Position numbers and translations under genes: made by a program. From the NCBI GenBank assembly GCA_016219375.1, contig JACRNC010000023.1:124001-188000 (forward strand): a stretch of 64,000 nt of DNA. The letters are read 5' to 3'. Numbering within the stretch: position 1 is the stretch's first letter; every line of letters begins with the position of its first letter. This document shows positions 20,652 to 29,395 of this stretch, one piece after another. The notes beneath the pieces were generated by a model. That model had not been told where the DNA came from and did not search any database. It worked only from the letters and a program-made list of their open reading frames with translations. This DNA comes from Burkholderiales bacterium. GTDB taxonomy: Bacteria; Pseudomonadota; Gammaproteobacteria; Burkholderiales; Burkholderiaceae_C.

Positions 20652-20956
20652 GACCCCGCGATTATAAAATTTGCGGCTTTGCTGAAGACGCCCGCTGCCA
20701 TGCCGGCATGCCGGGTTGCACCAAACCTGCATCAATTGCGCGCGGCCCGGCCGCCGCCGGCGTGACAAGGATCACGACCTGCCGGCGGCGTGCGGGACGG
20801 CCGGCTGCCCCGTCGGCTCACAGGGTCTGCCGGCCTCCGCTCTACAAGACAGCGCGCCATCACCTGCGGCGCCTCAACTGCAGCCTGCCGCGTTGCCATC
20901 AATCGCCGTGCCTGCCGCGCCACCGCGGCTGCGCCCGGCCTCTTCTTCGCCCCCAC
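20652..20956. other. 305-bp divergent gap between hemA and the small membrane gene
   Basis: Apart from the hemA -10 element, this GC-rich gap shows no gene, RNA or strong hairpin that I can support. Short open frames cross it but lack ribosome sites and family resemblance. Confidence 0.4.
20661..20666 (-). promoter_or_regulatory. -10 element of hemA
   Basis: Leftward TATAAT is embedded in the AT-rich CAAATTTTATAATCG, conspicuous in this genome. A TTCAGC about 15-17 bp upstream may be a weak -35. Initiation would fall about 3 bases before the ATG at 20651. Confidence 0.55.
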
Positions 20957-21235
20957 ATGGGTCCGCTCGACGCTCTCATCCACCTGGTGAACTTCTTCCT
21001 GCCTGCACTGGGCGTGGCGGCCCTTGCGGCTGCGCTGGCCAAGCTGCTGTGGTGGCGCGAGCTGCGCGGCTGCGGCTGGCTGCGGCTGGCGCGCTGGGGT
21101 GCGGCGGGCGGCTCGCTGGCGCTGGTCGCCGGTCTGCTGGTGCTGGGCCGCGACGGCAAGATGCTGACCTATGCGGCGATGGTGAGCACGACCGCGCTGG
21201 CCCTGCTATGGGCCGGCTGGCGCGTGCCGCGCTGA
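20957..21235 (+). CDS. Small conserved inner-membrane protein
   Basis: The 92-residue protein consists of three predicted membrane segments (IHLVNFFLPALGVAALAAALAKLLWW, GGSLALVAGLLVLG, and MVSTTALALLWAGW) with short charged links. I recognise no functional family. The frame is open further upstream, but MGPLDALIHLVNFF makes the first membrane helix begin properly. It lies 28 bp upstream of queE on the same strand and may be cotranscribed with it. Confidence 0.7.
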   Translation: MGPLDALIHLVNFFLPALGVAALAAALAKLLWWRELRGCGWLRLARWGAAGGSLALVAGLLVLGRDGKMLTYAAMVSTTALALLWAGWRVPR

Positions 21236-21263
21236 AGCGGGCTCATCCCGATCGAGCCGCGTC

Positions 21264-21896
21264 ATGACCTACAGCGTCAAGGAAATCTTCTACACCCTGC
21301 AGGGCGAGGGCAGCCATGCCGGTCGGGCGGCGGTGTTCTGCCGCTTTGCCGGCTGCAACCTGTGGTCCGGCCGCGAGGAGGACCGTGCTGCTGCGGTCTG
21401 CCGCTTCTGCGACACGGATTTCGTCGGCACCGATGGCACGGGCGGCGGCAAGTTCACCGCCGCCGCCGACCTGGCCGCCGCGATCGCCGCCCACTGGCCC
21501 GCGGGGCAGGGCGAGCGCTTCGTCGTGCTGACCGGTGGCGAGCCGCTGCTGCAGGTCGATGCCGCGCTGGTCGAAGCCCTGCATGCGCAAGGCTTCGAGA
21601 TCGCGGTGGAGACCAACGGCAGCGTCGCCGCGCCGCCCGGCTTGGACTGGATCTGCGTCAGCCCCAAGGCCGGTGCGCCGCTGGTGCAGCGATCCGGCCA
21701 GGAGCTCAAGGTGGTGGTGCCCCAGCCCGGGCTCGACCTGGCCGAGCTGGAGCGGCTGGACTTCACCCACCTGCGCGTGCAGCCGATGGACGGCCCCGAT
21801 CGCGAGGCCGCCACGCGCTGGGCGGTGCAGTGGTGCCTGGACCATCCGCGCTGGCGCCTGAGCGTGCAGACGCACAAGGTGCTGGGCATCCGCTGA
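21264..21896 (+). CDS. queE: 7-carboxy-7-deazaguanine synthase QueE
   Basis: QueE is a radical SAM enzyme that contracts 6-carboxytetrahydropterin to CDG in queuosine synthesis. The 210-residue protein has YSVKEIFYTLQGEGSHAGR, and its cluster cysteines are spaced CX14CX2C (Cys 31, 46, 49), the variant known for many proteobacterial QueE proteins. The LTGGEPLLQ and ETNGS motifs follow. It precedes queD; queC and queF are not in the window. Confidence 0.95.
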   Translation: MTYSVKEIFYTLQGEGSHAGRAAVFCRFAGCNLWSGREEDRAAAVCRFCDTDFVGTDGTGGGKFTAAADLAAAIAAHWPAGQGERFVVLTGGEPLLQVDAALVEALHAQGFEIAVETNGSVAAPPGLDWICVSPKAGAPLVQRSGQELKVVVPQPGLDLAELERLDFTHLRVQPMDGPDREAATRWAVQWCLDHPRWRLSVQTHKVLGIR

Positions 21897-21951
21897 TCGC
21901 GGCCTTCTTCCTTTGCGCGCCCGCGCAGCCGGTCTTCTTTCATCGCCCCTC

Positions 21952-22320
21952 ATGTTCGAGCTCAGCCAGACCTTCCATTTCGACGCCGCGCACACCTTGA
22001 AGCGCGCCGTCTCGCCCGAGGAGGCGGCCGGCAGCCGGCGCATCCACGGCCACACCTACCTGGCCGAGGTGACGCTGCGCGGCCCGCGCGATGCGGCCAC
22101 CGGCATGGTGGTGGACCTGGCGCGGCTGCGCGAGGTGCTCGACGGCGTGCGCCGCCAGCTCGACCATCATTTCCTCGACGAGGTGCCCGGCCTGGGCGCG
22201 GCCACGCTGGAGAACCTGTGCGTCTTCATCCATGCCCAGGTCAGCCGGCACCTGCCGCAAGTGAGCGCCGTGAGCGTGTGCCGCGAGCGCGGCGGCGACC
22301 GCTGCGTCTACCGGCCTTGA
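21952..22320 (+). CDS. queD: 6-pyruvoyl/6-carboxytetrahydropterin synthase homologue (QueD-like)
   Basis: This 122-residue T-fold protein carries the three zinc-binding histidines (His 14 in FDAAHTL; His 32 and 34 in RIHGHTY) and the DHHFLDEV segment. Its neighbour queE suggests the queuosine role of converting dihydroneopterin triphosphate to 6-carboxytetrahydropterin. The cysteine found four residues before HGH in E. coli QueD is replaced by Ser 28 (GSRRIHGH), so it belongs to a cysteine-less branch of the family and could do a related pterin reaction instead. The start at 21952 is the only conserved one. Confidence 0.85.
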   Translation: MFELSQTFHFDAAHTLKRAVSPEEAAGSRRIHGHTYLAEVTLRGPRDAATGMVVDLARLREVLDGVRRQLDHHFLDEVPGLGAATLENLCVFIHAQVSRHLPQVSAVSVCRERGGDRCVYRP

Positions 22321-22339
22321 GCCGATTGAAGAGACCCCG

Positions 22340-23695
22340 ATGAGCGCCAACACCGACTGGCTGCAGCGCAGCCGCCAGGCCGTCTGGCACCCCTGCACGC
22401 AGATGAAGCGCCATGAGCGCGAGCCGCTGCTGCCGATCGCCCGTGGCGACGGCCCCTGGCTGATCGACTACAACGGCCGGCGCTACCTCGACGCAGTCAG
22501 CTCCTGGTGGGTCAACCTCTTCGGCCACAACCATCCGCGCATGAAGGCGGCCATCACCGACCAGCTCGGCCGCATCGAGCATGTGATGCTGGCCGGCCTG
22601 ACGCACGCGCCGGTGGTGGAGCTGTCCGAGCGGCTGGGCGCGCTCACCGGCCTGGGCCATGCCTGCTATGGCAGCGACGGCGCCAGCGCCACCGAGATCG
22701 CGCTGAAGATGAGCGCGCACTACTGGCGCAACGCCGGCCGCCCAGGCAAGAGCCGCTTCATCGGCCTGGCCGGCGGCTACCACGGCGAGACGGTGGGCGC
22801 GCTGTCGGTCACCGACATCCCGCTCTTCCGCGAGGCCTATGCGCCGCTGCTGCGCCTGAGCGCCACCGTGCCCTCGCCCGATGCCCGCACCGCCGCACCG
22901 GGCGAGACGGCGGCCGACGTGGCCCACCGCGCGGCCGATGCGCTGGCCGCCCACCTGGCCGAGCACCACGAGAGCATCGCCGCCTTCATCCTGGAGCCGC
23001 TGGTGCAATGCGCCGCCGGCTTCGTGATGCACGACCCGGCCTACCTGCAGCGCGTGCGCGAGCTGTGCGACCGCCATCAGGTGCACCTCATCCTCGATGA
23101 GATCGCCGTGGGCTTCGGCCGCACCGGCAGCCTCTTCGCCCACCAGCAGGCCGGCATCCGGCCGGACTTCCTGTGCCTGTCCAAGGGCCTGACCGGTGGC
23201 TACCTGCCGCTCTCGTGCGTGCTGACGACCGACGCGGTGTACGCGGCCTTCTACGACGACCAGACCGCGCGCGGCTTCCTGCATTCGCACTCCTACACCG
23301 GCAACCCGCTGGCCTGCCGCGCGGCGCTGGAGGTGCTGGACATCTTCCGCGACGAGGACGTGCTGGCGCGCAATGCCGCCACGGCGCGCAAGCTGGACGA
23401 GCGGCTGGCCCCGCTGCGCGCCCACCCGGCCGTGCGCCATGCGCGCCACATCGGCATGATCTGGGCCTTCGACATCGACGTGCCGAATGCGGCGGCCTTC
23501 TCGGCGCGGCTGCATCGCCAGGCGCTGGCCCGCGGCCTGCTGCTGCGGCCCATCGGCGCCACGCTCTACCTGATGCCGCCCTACGCGCTGGACGATGCGG
23601 CGCTGGACCACCTGGCCGCCGGCACGCTGGCTGCGCTGGATGCGGCGCTGACGGATGTCTCCATGCCTGCAGCCGGCGACCTGCCGCTGCCCTGA
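22340..23695 (+). CDS. bioA: Adenosylmethionine-8-amino-7-oxononanoate aminotransferase
   Basis: BioA is the PLP enzyme that converts KAPA to DAPA in biotin synthesis. The 451-residue protein begins with the typical VWHPCTQMK and SSWWVNLFGHNHPRM segments and has HLILDEIAVGFGRTG and the PLP-lysine motif LSKGLTGGYLPLS. Here the biotin genes run in the order bioA-bioD-bioF with gaps of 6 and about 60-80 bp; bioB is not in the window. Confidence 0.97.
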   Translation: MSANTDWLQRSRQAVWHPCTQMKRHEREPLLPIARGDGPWLIDYNGRRYLDAVSSWWVNLFGHNHPRMKAAITDQLGRIEHVMLAGLTHAPVVELSERLGALTGLGHACYGSDGASATEIALKMSAHYWRNAGRPGKSRFIGLAGGYHGETVGALSVTDIPLFREAYAPLLRLSATVPSPDARTAAPGETAADVAHRAADALAAHLAEHHESIAAFILEPLVQCAAGFVMHDPAYLQRVRELCDRHQVHLILDEIAVGFGRTGSLFAHQQAGIRPDFLCLSKGLTGGYLPLSCVLTTDAVYAAFYDDQTARGFLHSHSYTGNPLACRAALEVLDIFRDEDVLARNAATARKLDERLAPLRAHPAVRHARHIGMIWAFDIDVPNAAAFSARLHRQALARGLLLRPIGATLYLMPPYALDDAALDHLAAGTLAALDAALTDVSMPAAGDLPLP

Positions 23696-23701
23696 TCGAC
23701 C

Positions 23702-24373
23702 ATGACCACCGCCTACTTCGTCACCGGCACCGACACCGGCGTCGGCAAGACCCGCGCGAGCTGCGCGCTGCTGCACAAGCTGCGTGAGACGCACCCGCGG
23801 TGCGTGGGCATGAAGCCCGTGGCCGCCGGTGCGGACGAGACGCCGCAGGGCTGGGTCAACGAAGACGTCGCCCAGCTGCGCGCAGCCAGCACGCTGGATG
23901 CCCCGCGCGAGCTGGTCAACCCGTATCTGTTGCCCTGGCCGGTGTCGCCCCACATTGCCGCGCAGGCGGCCGGGCAGACCATCGAGGTCGATGCCATCGT
24001 CAACGCCTTCGATGCGCTGTGCGAGCAGGCCGACGCGGTGGTGGTGGAGGGCGCGGGCGGCTTCCTCGTGCCACTCAACCCCACGCAGACCAGCGCCGAC
24101 CTGGCCCAGGCGCTGGACCTGCCGGTGATCCTGGTGGTCGGCCTGCGCCTGGGCTGCCTCAACCACGCGCTGCTCACGGCCGAGGCGATTGCCGCGCGCG
24201 GCCTGCGCCTGGCCGGCTGGATCGCCAATCGGCTGGATCCCGACATGCTGGCCGCGGAGGACAACCTGCTGACGCTGCGCGCACGGCTGGATGCGCCGCT
24301 GCTGGCGGATTGGGCCTTCGATCCGCAGGCCGAGCCGGCGCAGCTTGCCCGCTCGCTGAGCCTGCCGGGCTGA
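23702..24373 (+). CDS. bioD: Dethiobiotin synthetase
   Basis: BioD carboxylates DAPA and closes the ureido ring in an ATP-dependent step. The 223-residue protein has the P-loop GTDTGVGKT (9-17), the substrate segment GMKPVAAGAD and EGAGGFLVPLN. It follows bioA by 6 bp, which implies cotranscription. Confidence 0.97.
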   Translation: MTTAYFVTGTDTGVGKTRASCALLHKLRETHPRCVGMKPVAAGADETPQGWVNEDVAQLRAASTLDAPRELVNPYLLPWPVSPHIAAQAAGQTIEVDAIVNAFDALCEQADAVVVEGAGGFLVPLNPTQTSADLAQALDLPVILVVGLRLGCLNHALLTAEAIAARGLRLAGWIANRLDPDMLAAEDNLLTLRARLDAPLLADWAFDPQAEPAQLARSLSLPG

Positions 24374-24454
24374 GGCGGGGCGCCCGCCACATGGCCACCA
24401 CCTGCTGCATGGGGCGCCGCCATCGTTCTGCTCATGGCGACGAGGCAACGTCCG

Positions 24455-24529
24455 ATGAGTGAGCGCCCGGTGAGTGAGCCCCTGATGACCGAGCGGCCGA
24501 TGAGCGAGCGACCGATCAGTGAACCGCCT
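24455..24529 (+). repeat. Five tandem 15-bp units at the start of bioF
   Basis: Units at 24455, 24470, 24485, 24500 and 24515 follow the pattern RTG/ATC-AGY/ACC-GAR-CSN-CYN and encode pentapeptides of the form (M/V/I)(S/T)E(R/P)(P/L). Being in-frame, loss or gain of a unit would not disrupt bioF, but would change the number of start codons. Confidence 0.85.
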
Positions 24530-25756
24530 GCGCCGGCCCCCACGCTGGCCCAGGCCGCCGTCGATGAACTGGCCGCCGTGCACGCCGCGCAGCGCTGGCG
24601 CCAGCGTCGCGTCGTGCGCCCGCTGCCCGGATCGGGCGGCGTGCGGGTCGAGGTGGATGGGCAGGTGCGCCTGGCCTTCGGCTCCAACGACTACCTGGGC
24701 CTGGCGCATCACCCGGCCGTCATCGCCGCCGCCTGCGAGGGCACGCAGCAGCATGGCGCGGGCTCCACCGCATCGGCCCTGGTCTGCGGCCACGGCCCGG
24801 CGCACCAGGCGCTGGAAGACGCGCTGGCCGCCCATACCGGCCTGCCGCGGGCGCTGTTCTTCCACTCCGGCTATGCGGCCAACACGGGCGCCATCCCGGC
24901 GCTGGTGGGCAAGGGCGACGCGGTGTTCTCCGATGCGCTCAACCACGCCTGCCTGATCGACGGCGCGCGGCTGTCGCGCGCCGACATCCACATCGTCGCC
25001 CACCGTGACCTGGCTGCGCTGGACGCCGCCCTGGCCGCCAGCCCGGCGCGCCGCAAGCTCGTCACCAGCGACACCGTCTTCAGCATGGACGGCAGCCTGG
25101 CCGACGTGCCGGCGCTGCTGGCGCTGTGCGAGCGCCACGGCGCCTGGCTGCTGATCGACGATGCCCACGGCCTGGGCGTGCTGGGCGCGCGCGGCGAGGG
25201 TGCGCTGGCCCACTTCGGCCTGGCCGGGCAGGGCAGGGCGCCGGCGCCCGGCGTGCTGGAGCGCGTGGTCTACATGGCCACGCTGGGCAAGGCCGCAGGC
25301 GTGGCCGGCGCCTTCATCGCCGGTGCGCCGCAGATGGTGGACTGGCTGATGCAGCGCGCTCGCACCTACATGTTCGCCACCGCGCCGCCGCCGGGGCAGG
25401 CCGCAGCACTGGTCGCGGCGCTGGCCGTCATGCGCGACGAGCCCTGGCGCCGTGAGCGGGTGCAGACCCTGGCCGCGCAACTGCGCCAGGGCGTGCAGCA
25501 GGCGCAGGCCGCCGGCCGGCTGCCTGCGCACTGGCGGCTGCTGGACAGCCACAGCGCCATCCAGCCCTTGGTGGTCGGCCGCAACGAGGATGCCGTGGCG
25601 CTGATGCAGCGGCTGGATGCGCAGGGCATCTGGGTGCCGGCCATCCGCCCGCCCACCGTGCCCGAGGGCACGGCCCGGCTGCGCATCTCGCTGACCACGG
25701 AGCATGATGCCGGCCATGTGGCGCAGCTGCTGCAGGCGCTGATCACGGCGGCTTGA
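24455..25756 (+). CDS. bioF: 8-amino-7-oxononanoate synthase
   Basis: BioF condenses pimeloyl-ACP/CoA with alanine to KAPA. The core begins around [20 protein letters not shown] and has [28 protein letters not shown] and the PLP-lysine segment [15 protein letters not shown]. The first 25 codons from 24455 are five near-identical 15-bp units ([25 protein letters not shown]), giving four possible start codons at 24455, 24470, 24485 and 24500, plus one further upstream at 24434. The true start is therefore uncertain; 24455 was chosen because it includes the whole repeat. Confidence 0.9.
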   Translation: MSERPVSEPLMTERPMSERPISEPPAPAPTLAQAAVDELAAVHAAQRWRQRRVVRPLPGSGGVRVEVDGQVRLAFGSNDYLGLAHHPAVIAAACEGTQQHGAGSTASALVCGHGPAHQALEDALAAHTGLPRALFFHSGYAANTGAIPALVGKGDAVFSDALNHACLIDGARLSRADIHIVAHRDLAALDAALAASPARRKLVTSDTVFSMDGSLADVPALLALCERHGAWLLIDDAHGLGVLGARGEGALAHFGLAGQGRAPAPGVLERVVYMATLGKAAGVAGAFIAGAPQMVDWLMQRARTYMFATAPPPGQAAALVAALAVMRDEPWRRERVQTLAAQLRQGVQQAQAAGRLPAHWRLLDSHSAIQPLVVGRNEDAVALMQRLDAQGIWVPAIRPPTVPEGTARLRISLTTEHDAGHVAQLLQALITAA

Positions 25757-25831
25757 GCCCGCCACCGGCGTGCGCCCGCCACGCCGGCCGCACGCTGCCC
25801 GACGAGTCGGCGGACCACTCCAGGAGACACC

Positions 25832-26896
25832 ATGCCCTTGACCTTCCCGGCCCGCTGCGGCCTGCGCGCGCCCGTCTGCGCGGCGACCGCCCTGCTGGCC
25901 AGCGCCGCACACGCCGCCCCTCCGGCGCACCAGACCTTCTGCTTCTACGACCCCATCGGCACCAGCGGCCCCGGCTATGCGATGGCTCGCGACTACGCGC
26001 TGGCCATGCAGCGCCACGGCGCCGACATCCAGCTCAAGAGCTATGTGGACGAGCGCGTGGCGGTGGAGGACTTCCGCACCGGCCAGTGCGACGCGGTGGC
26101 TGCCACCGGGCTGCGCACCCGGCCCTACAACCCGTTCACCGCGGCCATAGACTCCATCGGCTCGACCACCATCGTGCGCGACGGCCAGGTGGACATGGCT
26201 GCCAGCTACCAGGTGGTGCAGCGCGCCATCGAGACCTTTGCCTCCCCCGCGGCGGCCAGGTTCATGGTCAGCGGCCCCTACGAGATCGGCGGCGTCTTTC
26301 CGCTGGGCGCCGCCTATGCGCTGGTCAACGACCGCCGCATCAGCTCGCCCGAGGCCGCATCCGGCAAGCGCATCGCCGCCTTCGACCACGACAGGGCGCA
26401 GGCCGAGCTGATCCAGCGCCTGGGCGCGCAGCCGGTGTCGGCCGACATCACCAACTTCCACACCAAGTTCAACAACGGCTCCATCGACATCGTCGTGGCG
26501 CCGGCCATCGCCTACAAGCCGCTGGAGCTCTACCGCGGCGTGGGCAGCAAGGGCGGCGTGTCGCGCTTCCCGATGATGATCCTGAGCTACCAGCTCGTGC
26601 TGCGCCGCGACCGCTTCCCCGCCGGCTTCGGCGAGAAGTCGCGCGAGTACTGGCTCGCGCATCAGGACGAGGCCCGGCGCGTGATCACCGCAGCAGAGGC
26701 CGAGATCCCCGCGGCCCAGTGGATCGCCTTCAGCCCCGACGACGCGCGGCGCTACACGCTGATGATGCGCGAGGCCCGCATCGAGCTGGCCGAGAAAGGC
26801 CTGTACGACAAGCGCGGTCTGAAGATGCTCAAGAAGATCCGCTGCAGCCTGAACGCGGCCGATGCGGAATGCGGCACCAGCAGCGAAAGCTGGTGA
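25832..26896 (+). CDS. Periplasmic solute-binding protein, AdeT/TRAP-like family
   Basis: The 354-residue protein has a signal peptide (cleavage likely after AHA in LLASAAHAAPP). The mature part resembles the putative solute-binding family that includes Acinetobacter AdeT: FCFYDPIGTSGPGYAMARDY, SYVDERVAVEDFRTGQCDAV and FHTKFNNGSIDIVVAPAIAYKP. No transporter membrane gene adjoins it, so its partner must be elsewhere or it is a sensor-type binding protein. It starts 75 bp after bioF with a good ribosome site (CAGGAGAC). The aminoglycoside-efflux label once used for AdeT is not supported by its sequence. Confidence 0.7.
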   Translation: MPLTFPARCGLRAPVCAATALLASAAHAAPPAHQTFCFYDPIGTSGPGYAMARDYALAMQRHGADIQLKSYVDERVAVEDFRTGQCDAVAATGLRTRPYNPFTAAIDSIGSTTIVRDGQVDMAASYQVVQRAIETFASPAAARFMVSGPYEIGGVFPLGAAYALVNDRRISSPEAASGKRIAAFDHDRAQAELIQRLGAQPVSADITNFHTKFNNGSIDIVVAPAIAYKPLELYRGVGSKGGVSRFPMMILSYQLVLRRDRFPAGFGEKSREYWLAHQDEARRVITAAEAEIPAAQWIAFSPDDARRYTLMMREARIELAEKGLYDKRGLKMLKKIRCSLNAADAECGTSSESW

Positions 26897-26966
26897 GCCG
26901 CATGCGGTGGGCGCGGGGCGCGCGAGCAGCCGCGGCGCTCAGGCCCGCGGCGCCCTGAGCGGCGCT

Positions 26967-28370
26967 TCAGCCCCGCGTGAGCACCTCGCCCCGCAGCGAG
27001 TGCGGGAAGGCCTGCGTGATGCGCACATCGATCATCTGGCCGATGAGCCGCTCGCGCTGCGGCCCGGCCGCGAAGTTGACGATGCGGTTGCAGGCCGTGC
27101 GTCCCATCAGCTCCGTCGGGTCGCGGCGCGACGGCCCTTCCACCAGGATGCGCTGCACCGTGCCGACACGGCTGTCGCTGATGCGCTGCACATTGGCCTC
27201 GATGGCGGCCTGCAGCTGCTGCAGCCGGGCGATCTTCACCTCGTGCGGCGTGTCGTCCTCCAGCGCCGCGGCCGGCGTGCCCGGGCGCGGGCTGAAGACG
27301 AAGCTGAAGGAGGCATCAAAGCCGATGTCCTCGATCAGCTTCATGGTGCGCGCATGGTCGTCATCGGTCTCGCCCGGGAAGCCGACGATGAAGTCGCTGG
27401 ACAGGTTGATGTCCGGCCGCACCGCACGCAGCTTGCGGATGGTGCTCTTGTATTCCAGCGCGGTGTAGCCCCGCTTCATCGCCATCAGGATGCGGTCGGA
27501 CCCATGCTGCACCGGCAGGTGCAGGTGGCTCACCAGCTTGTCGGTCTTGCCATAGACGTCGATCAGCCGCTGCGTGAACTCGTTGGGATGGCTGGTCGTG
27601 TAGCGGATGCGCTCGATGCCCGGGATGTCGGCCACGTACTCGATGAGCAGCGCGAAGTCCGCGATCTCGCCCGTGTCACCCATCCGGCCCCGGTAGGCAT
27701 TGACGTTCTGCCCCAGCAGCGTCACTTCCTTCACACCCTGGTCCGCCAGGTCGGCGACTTCGGTCAGCACGTCCTCGAACGGGCGCGACACCTCTTCGCC
27801 GCGCGTGTACGGCACCACGCAGTAGCTGCAGTACTTGGAGCAGCCTTCCATGATCGACACGAAGGCGGACGCGCCTTCCTTGCGCGGCGGCGGCAGGTGG
27901 TCGAACTTCTCGATCTCCGGGAAGCTGATGTCCACCTGCGGCCGGTTGGCGCGCTGGCGCGCCTCCAGCATCGCCGGCAGGCGGTGCAGCGTCTGCGGGC
28001 CGAAGACCACGTCCACATAGGGCGCGCGCTCGATGATGGCCGCGCCCTCCTGGCTGGCCACGCAGCCGCCCACGCCGATCAGCACGCCCTTGCTCTTGAG
28101 ATGCTTGACACGGCCCAGGTCGGAGAACACCTTCTCCTGCGCCTTCTCGCGCACCGAGCAGGTGTTGAAGAGGATCAGGTCGGCCTGCTCGGGGTCGTCG
28201 GTGGGCTCGTAGCCTTGTGCGGCGCCCAGCACGTCGGACATCTTGTCCGAGTCGTACTCGTTCATCTGGCAGCCGAAGGTCTTGATGTAGACCTTGCGCG
28301 GGCGGTCTGCGCCGTCCTGACGGTCGGCCAGCGCCTGCGCCGCCGGGGCGTTGTCGCGTGTCGTGTCCAT
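26967..28370 (-). CDS. miaB: tRNA-2-methylthio-N6-dimethylallyladenosine synthase
   Basis: MiaB adds the methylthio group to i6A37 of tRNAs. The 467-residue protein has three cysteines of the auxiliary cluster (in [22 protein letters not shown] and [11 protein letters not shown]), the radical SAM motif CSKYCSYC and a C-terminal TRAM domain ending [10 protein letters not shown]. About 25 extra N-terminal residues precede [12 protein letters not shown], so a later start is possible. The gene lies just downstream of a small exported-protein gene (11 bp). Confidence 0.97.
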   Translation of the reverse strand: MDTTRDNAPAAQALADRQDGADRPRKVYIKTFGCQMNEYDSDKMSDVLGAAQGYEPTDDPEQADLILFNTCSVREKAQEKVFSDLGRVKHLKSKGVLIGVGGCVASQEGAAIIERAPYVDVVFGPQTLHRLPAMLEARQRANRPQVDISFPEIEKFDHLPPPRKEGASAFVSIMEGCSKYCSYCVVPYTRGEEVSRPFEDVLTEVADLADQGVKEVTLLGQNVNAYRGRMGDTGEIADFALLIEYVADIPGIERIRYTTSHPNEFTQRLIDVYGKTDKLVSHLHLPVQHGSDRILMAMKRGYTALEYKSTIRKLRAVRPDINLSSDFIVGFPGETDDDHARTMKLIEDIGFDASFSFVFSPRPGTPAAALEDDTPHEVKIARLQQLQAAIEANVQRISDSRVGTVQRILVEGPSRRDPTELMGRTACNRIVNFAAGPQRERLIGQMIDVRITQAFPHSLRGEVLTRG

Positions 28371-28381
28371 GCTGCGCCCCT

Positions 28382-28822
28382 TCAGTTCTTGGTCCAGAAC
28401 TGGCCGGCCGGATCGAAGGTCCAGGCCGCCGCTTCCTCGGCCGTCTTGGGCCACACCTTCTTGGCCAGCTCGTCGGCGCGCAGCAGCCATACCTCCAGCA
28501 ACTGGCCGTACATGTCGGTCGTGTAGTGCACCGTGGCCTTGGTGCCGGCCAGCGCGCCGGACATCACCAGCAGGTTGTCCGTGCCGCGGATGCGCGCGCC
28601 GGGCGCCAGCTGCGCGGCCACGCCATTGAGCGTGAGCTGCGGAGGCTGGCCAAAGACCACCTCCCCGCGCAGCGCGTTGCGCGGGAAGTAGCGCTGCACC
28701 TGCAGCTGCGCGGATGCCGGTGCAGGCGCGAGCGCCGCCAGCCCGCCGGCGGCCAGCATCAGGCCGAGTGCGGCGGCCGTGGAGCGGCGCGACCAGAGGG
28801 GGGAGGAAGGACAGCGTGTCAT
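28382..28822 (-). CDS. Small exported protein of unknown function
   Basis: The 146-residue protein has a signal peptide ([23 protein letters not shown]) followed by about 100 residues with [41 protein letters not shown] and [23 protein letters not shown] recall similar small exported proteins next to miaB in Burkholderiales, without known function. The start at 28822 gives a regular signal peptide; the frame is open for another 39 codons upstream into the tRNA terminator region, which is not credible. Confidence 0.78.
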   Translation of the reverse strand: MTRCPSSPLWSRRSTAAALGLMLAAGGLAALAPAPASAQLQVQRYFPRNALRGEVVFGQPPQLTLNGVAAQLAPGARIRGTDNLLVMSGALAGTKATVHYTTDMYGQLLEVWLLRADELAKKVWPKTAEEAAAWTFDPAGQFWTKN

Positions 28823-28943
28823 GGTGTAGATCCAGAGGCTGCTTGTTAAGAAGCCGGGCAGAAGACGCGGGCCCGGGCTGCAGCGCAGCCGGTCGCAACG
28901 ATGCACCAAGCCGGCAACGGCACCCAAGCGGAACACCAAGCAA

Positions 28944-28994
28944 AAAGCCCGTCAACTGGGGCCACCGGCAAGCGGGGCGCAGCTAACGGGCTTT
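28944..28994 (-). terminator. Terminator downstream of tRNA-Met
   Basis: AAAGCCCGT (28944-28952) pairs with ACGGGCTTT (28986-28994) across a 33-nt loop. Leftwards the stem is followed by TTTTTGC, so it ends the tRNA transcript. It lies 120 bp before the exported-protein start, so it also separates that operon. Confidence 0.7.
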
Positions 28995-29001
28995 CTTGGC
29001 A

Positions 29002-29030
29002 CATCGGGCTGCTTGGAGGGCAGCCCGATG
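29002..29030 (-). other. Strong hairpin directly 3' of tRNA-Met
   Basis: CATCGGGCTGC (29002-29012) and GCAGCCCGATG (29020-29030) form a perfect 11-bp stem with a 7-nt loop, starting 10 nt beyond the encoded CCA. It has no T-tract of its own. It may be a processing or protective structure for the tRNA precursor, or a stem that works together with the following terminator. Confidence 0.6.
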
Positions 29031-29039
29031 CAGTGTCTG

Positions 29040-29116
<77 letters not shown>

Positions 29117-29395
29117 AGCGAAGCCGCAGATTCTAGCCGAGCTTCTCTGCGCTGATCAAGCCCTGCCGGCCGCGCCGGGCTGCTTGCCGCGAGGCAAGCG
29201 CGCAGCCGGGCTTGAAACGCCCGCGGCCGCCCTCAAGTCCCCCGCGCCCGGCGCGGACGCCTTTGCGGTTGTCGCCCGGGCCGCCCCCGCCACCCGCGCT
29301 GCGGGCCACCTCCACGCCGCCGGCGTGCCCAGGCTGCGGCCGCGCGCGTGCCGGCCGCTCCTGTCCCTGTCATGCAACCAGACCCGAGAACAAGC

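Noticed and set aside
22241..26662. A 1473-codon leftward open frame over queD, bioA, bioD, bioF and the binding-protein gene
   Set aside because: It is antisense to five recognisable genes and its translation is a His/Gly/Arg/Gln-rich string without family resemblance. Long antisense frames are expected at about 70 percent GC.
25832..26896. Aminoglycoside efflux pump function for the AdeT-like protein
   Set aside because: It has a signal peptide and a binding-protein fold with no membrane transport helices, so an efflux label is not supported by the sequence.
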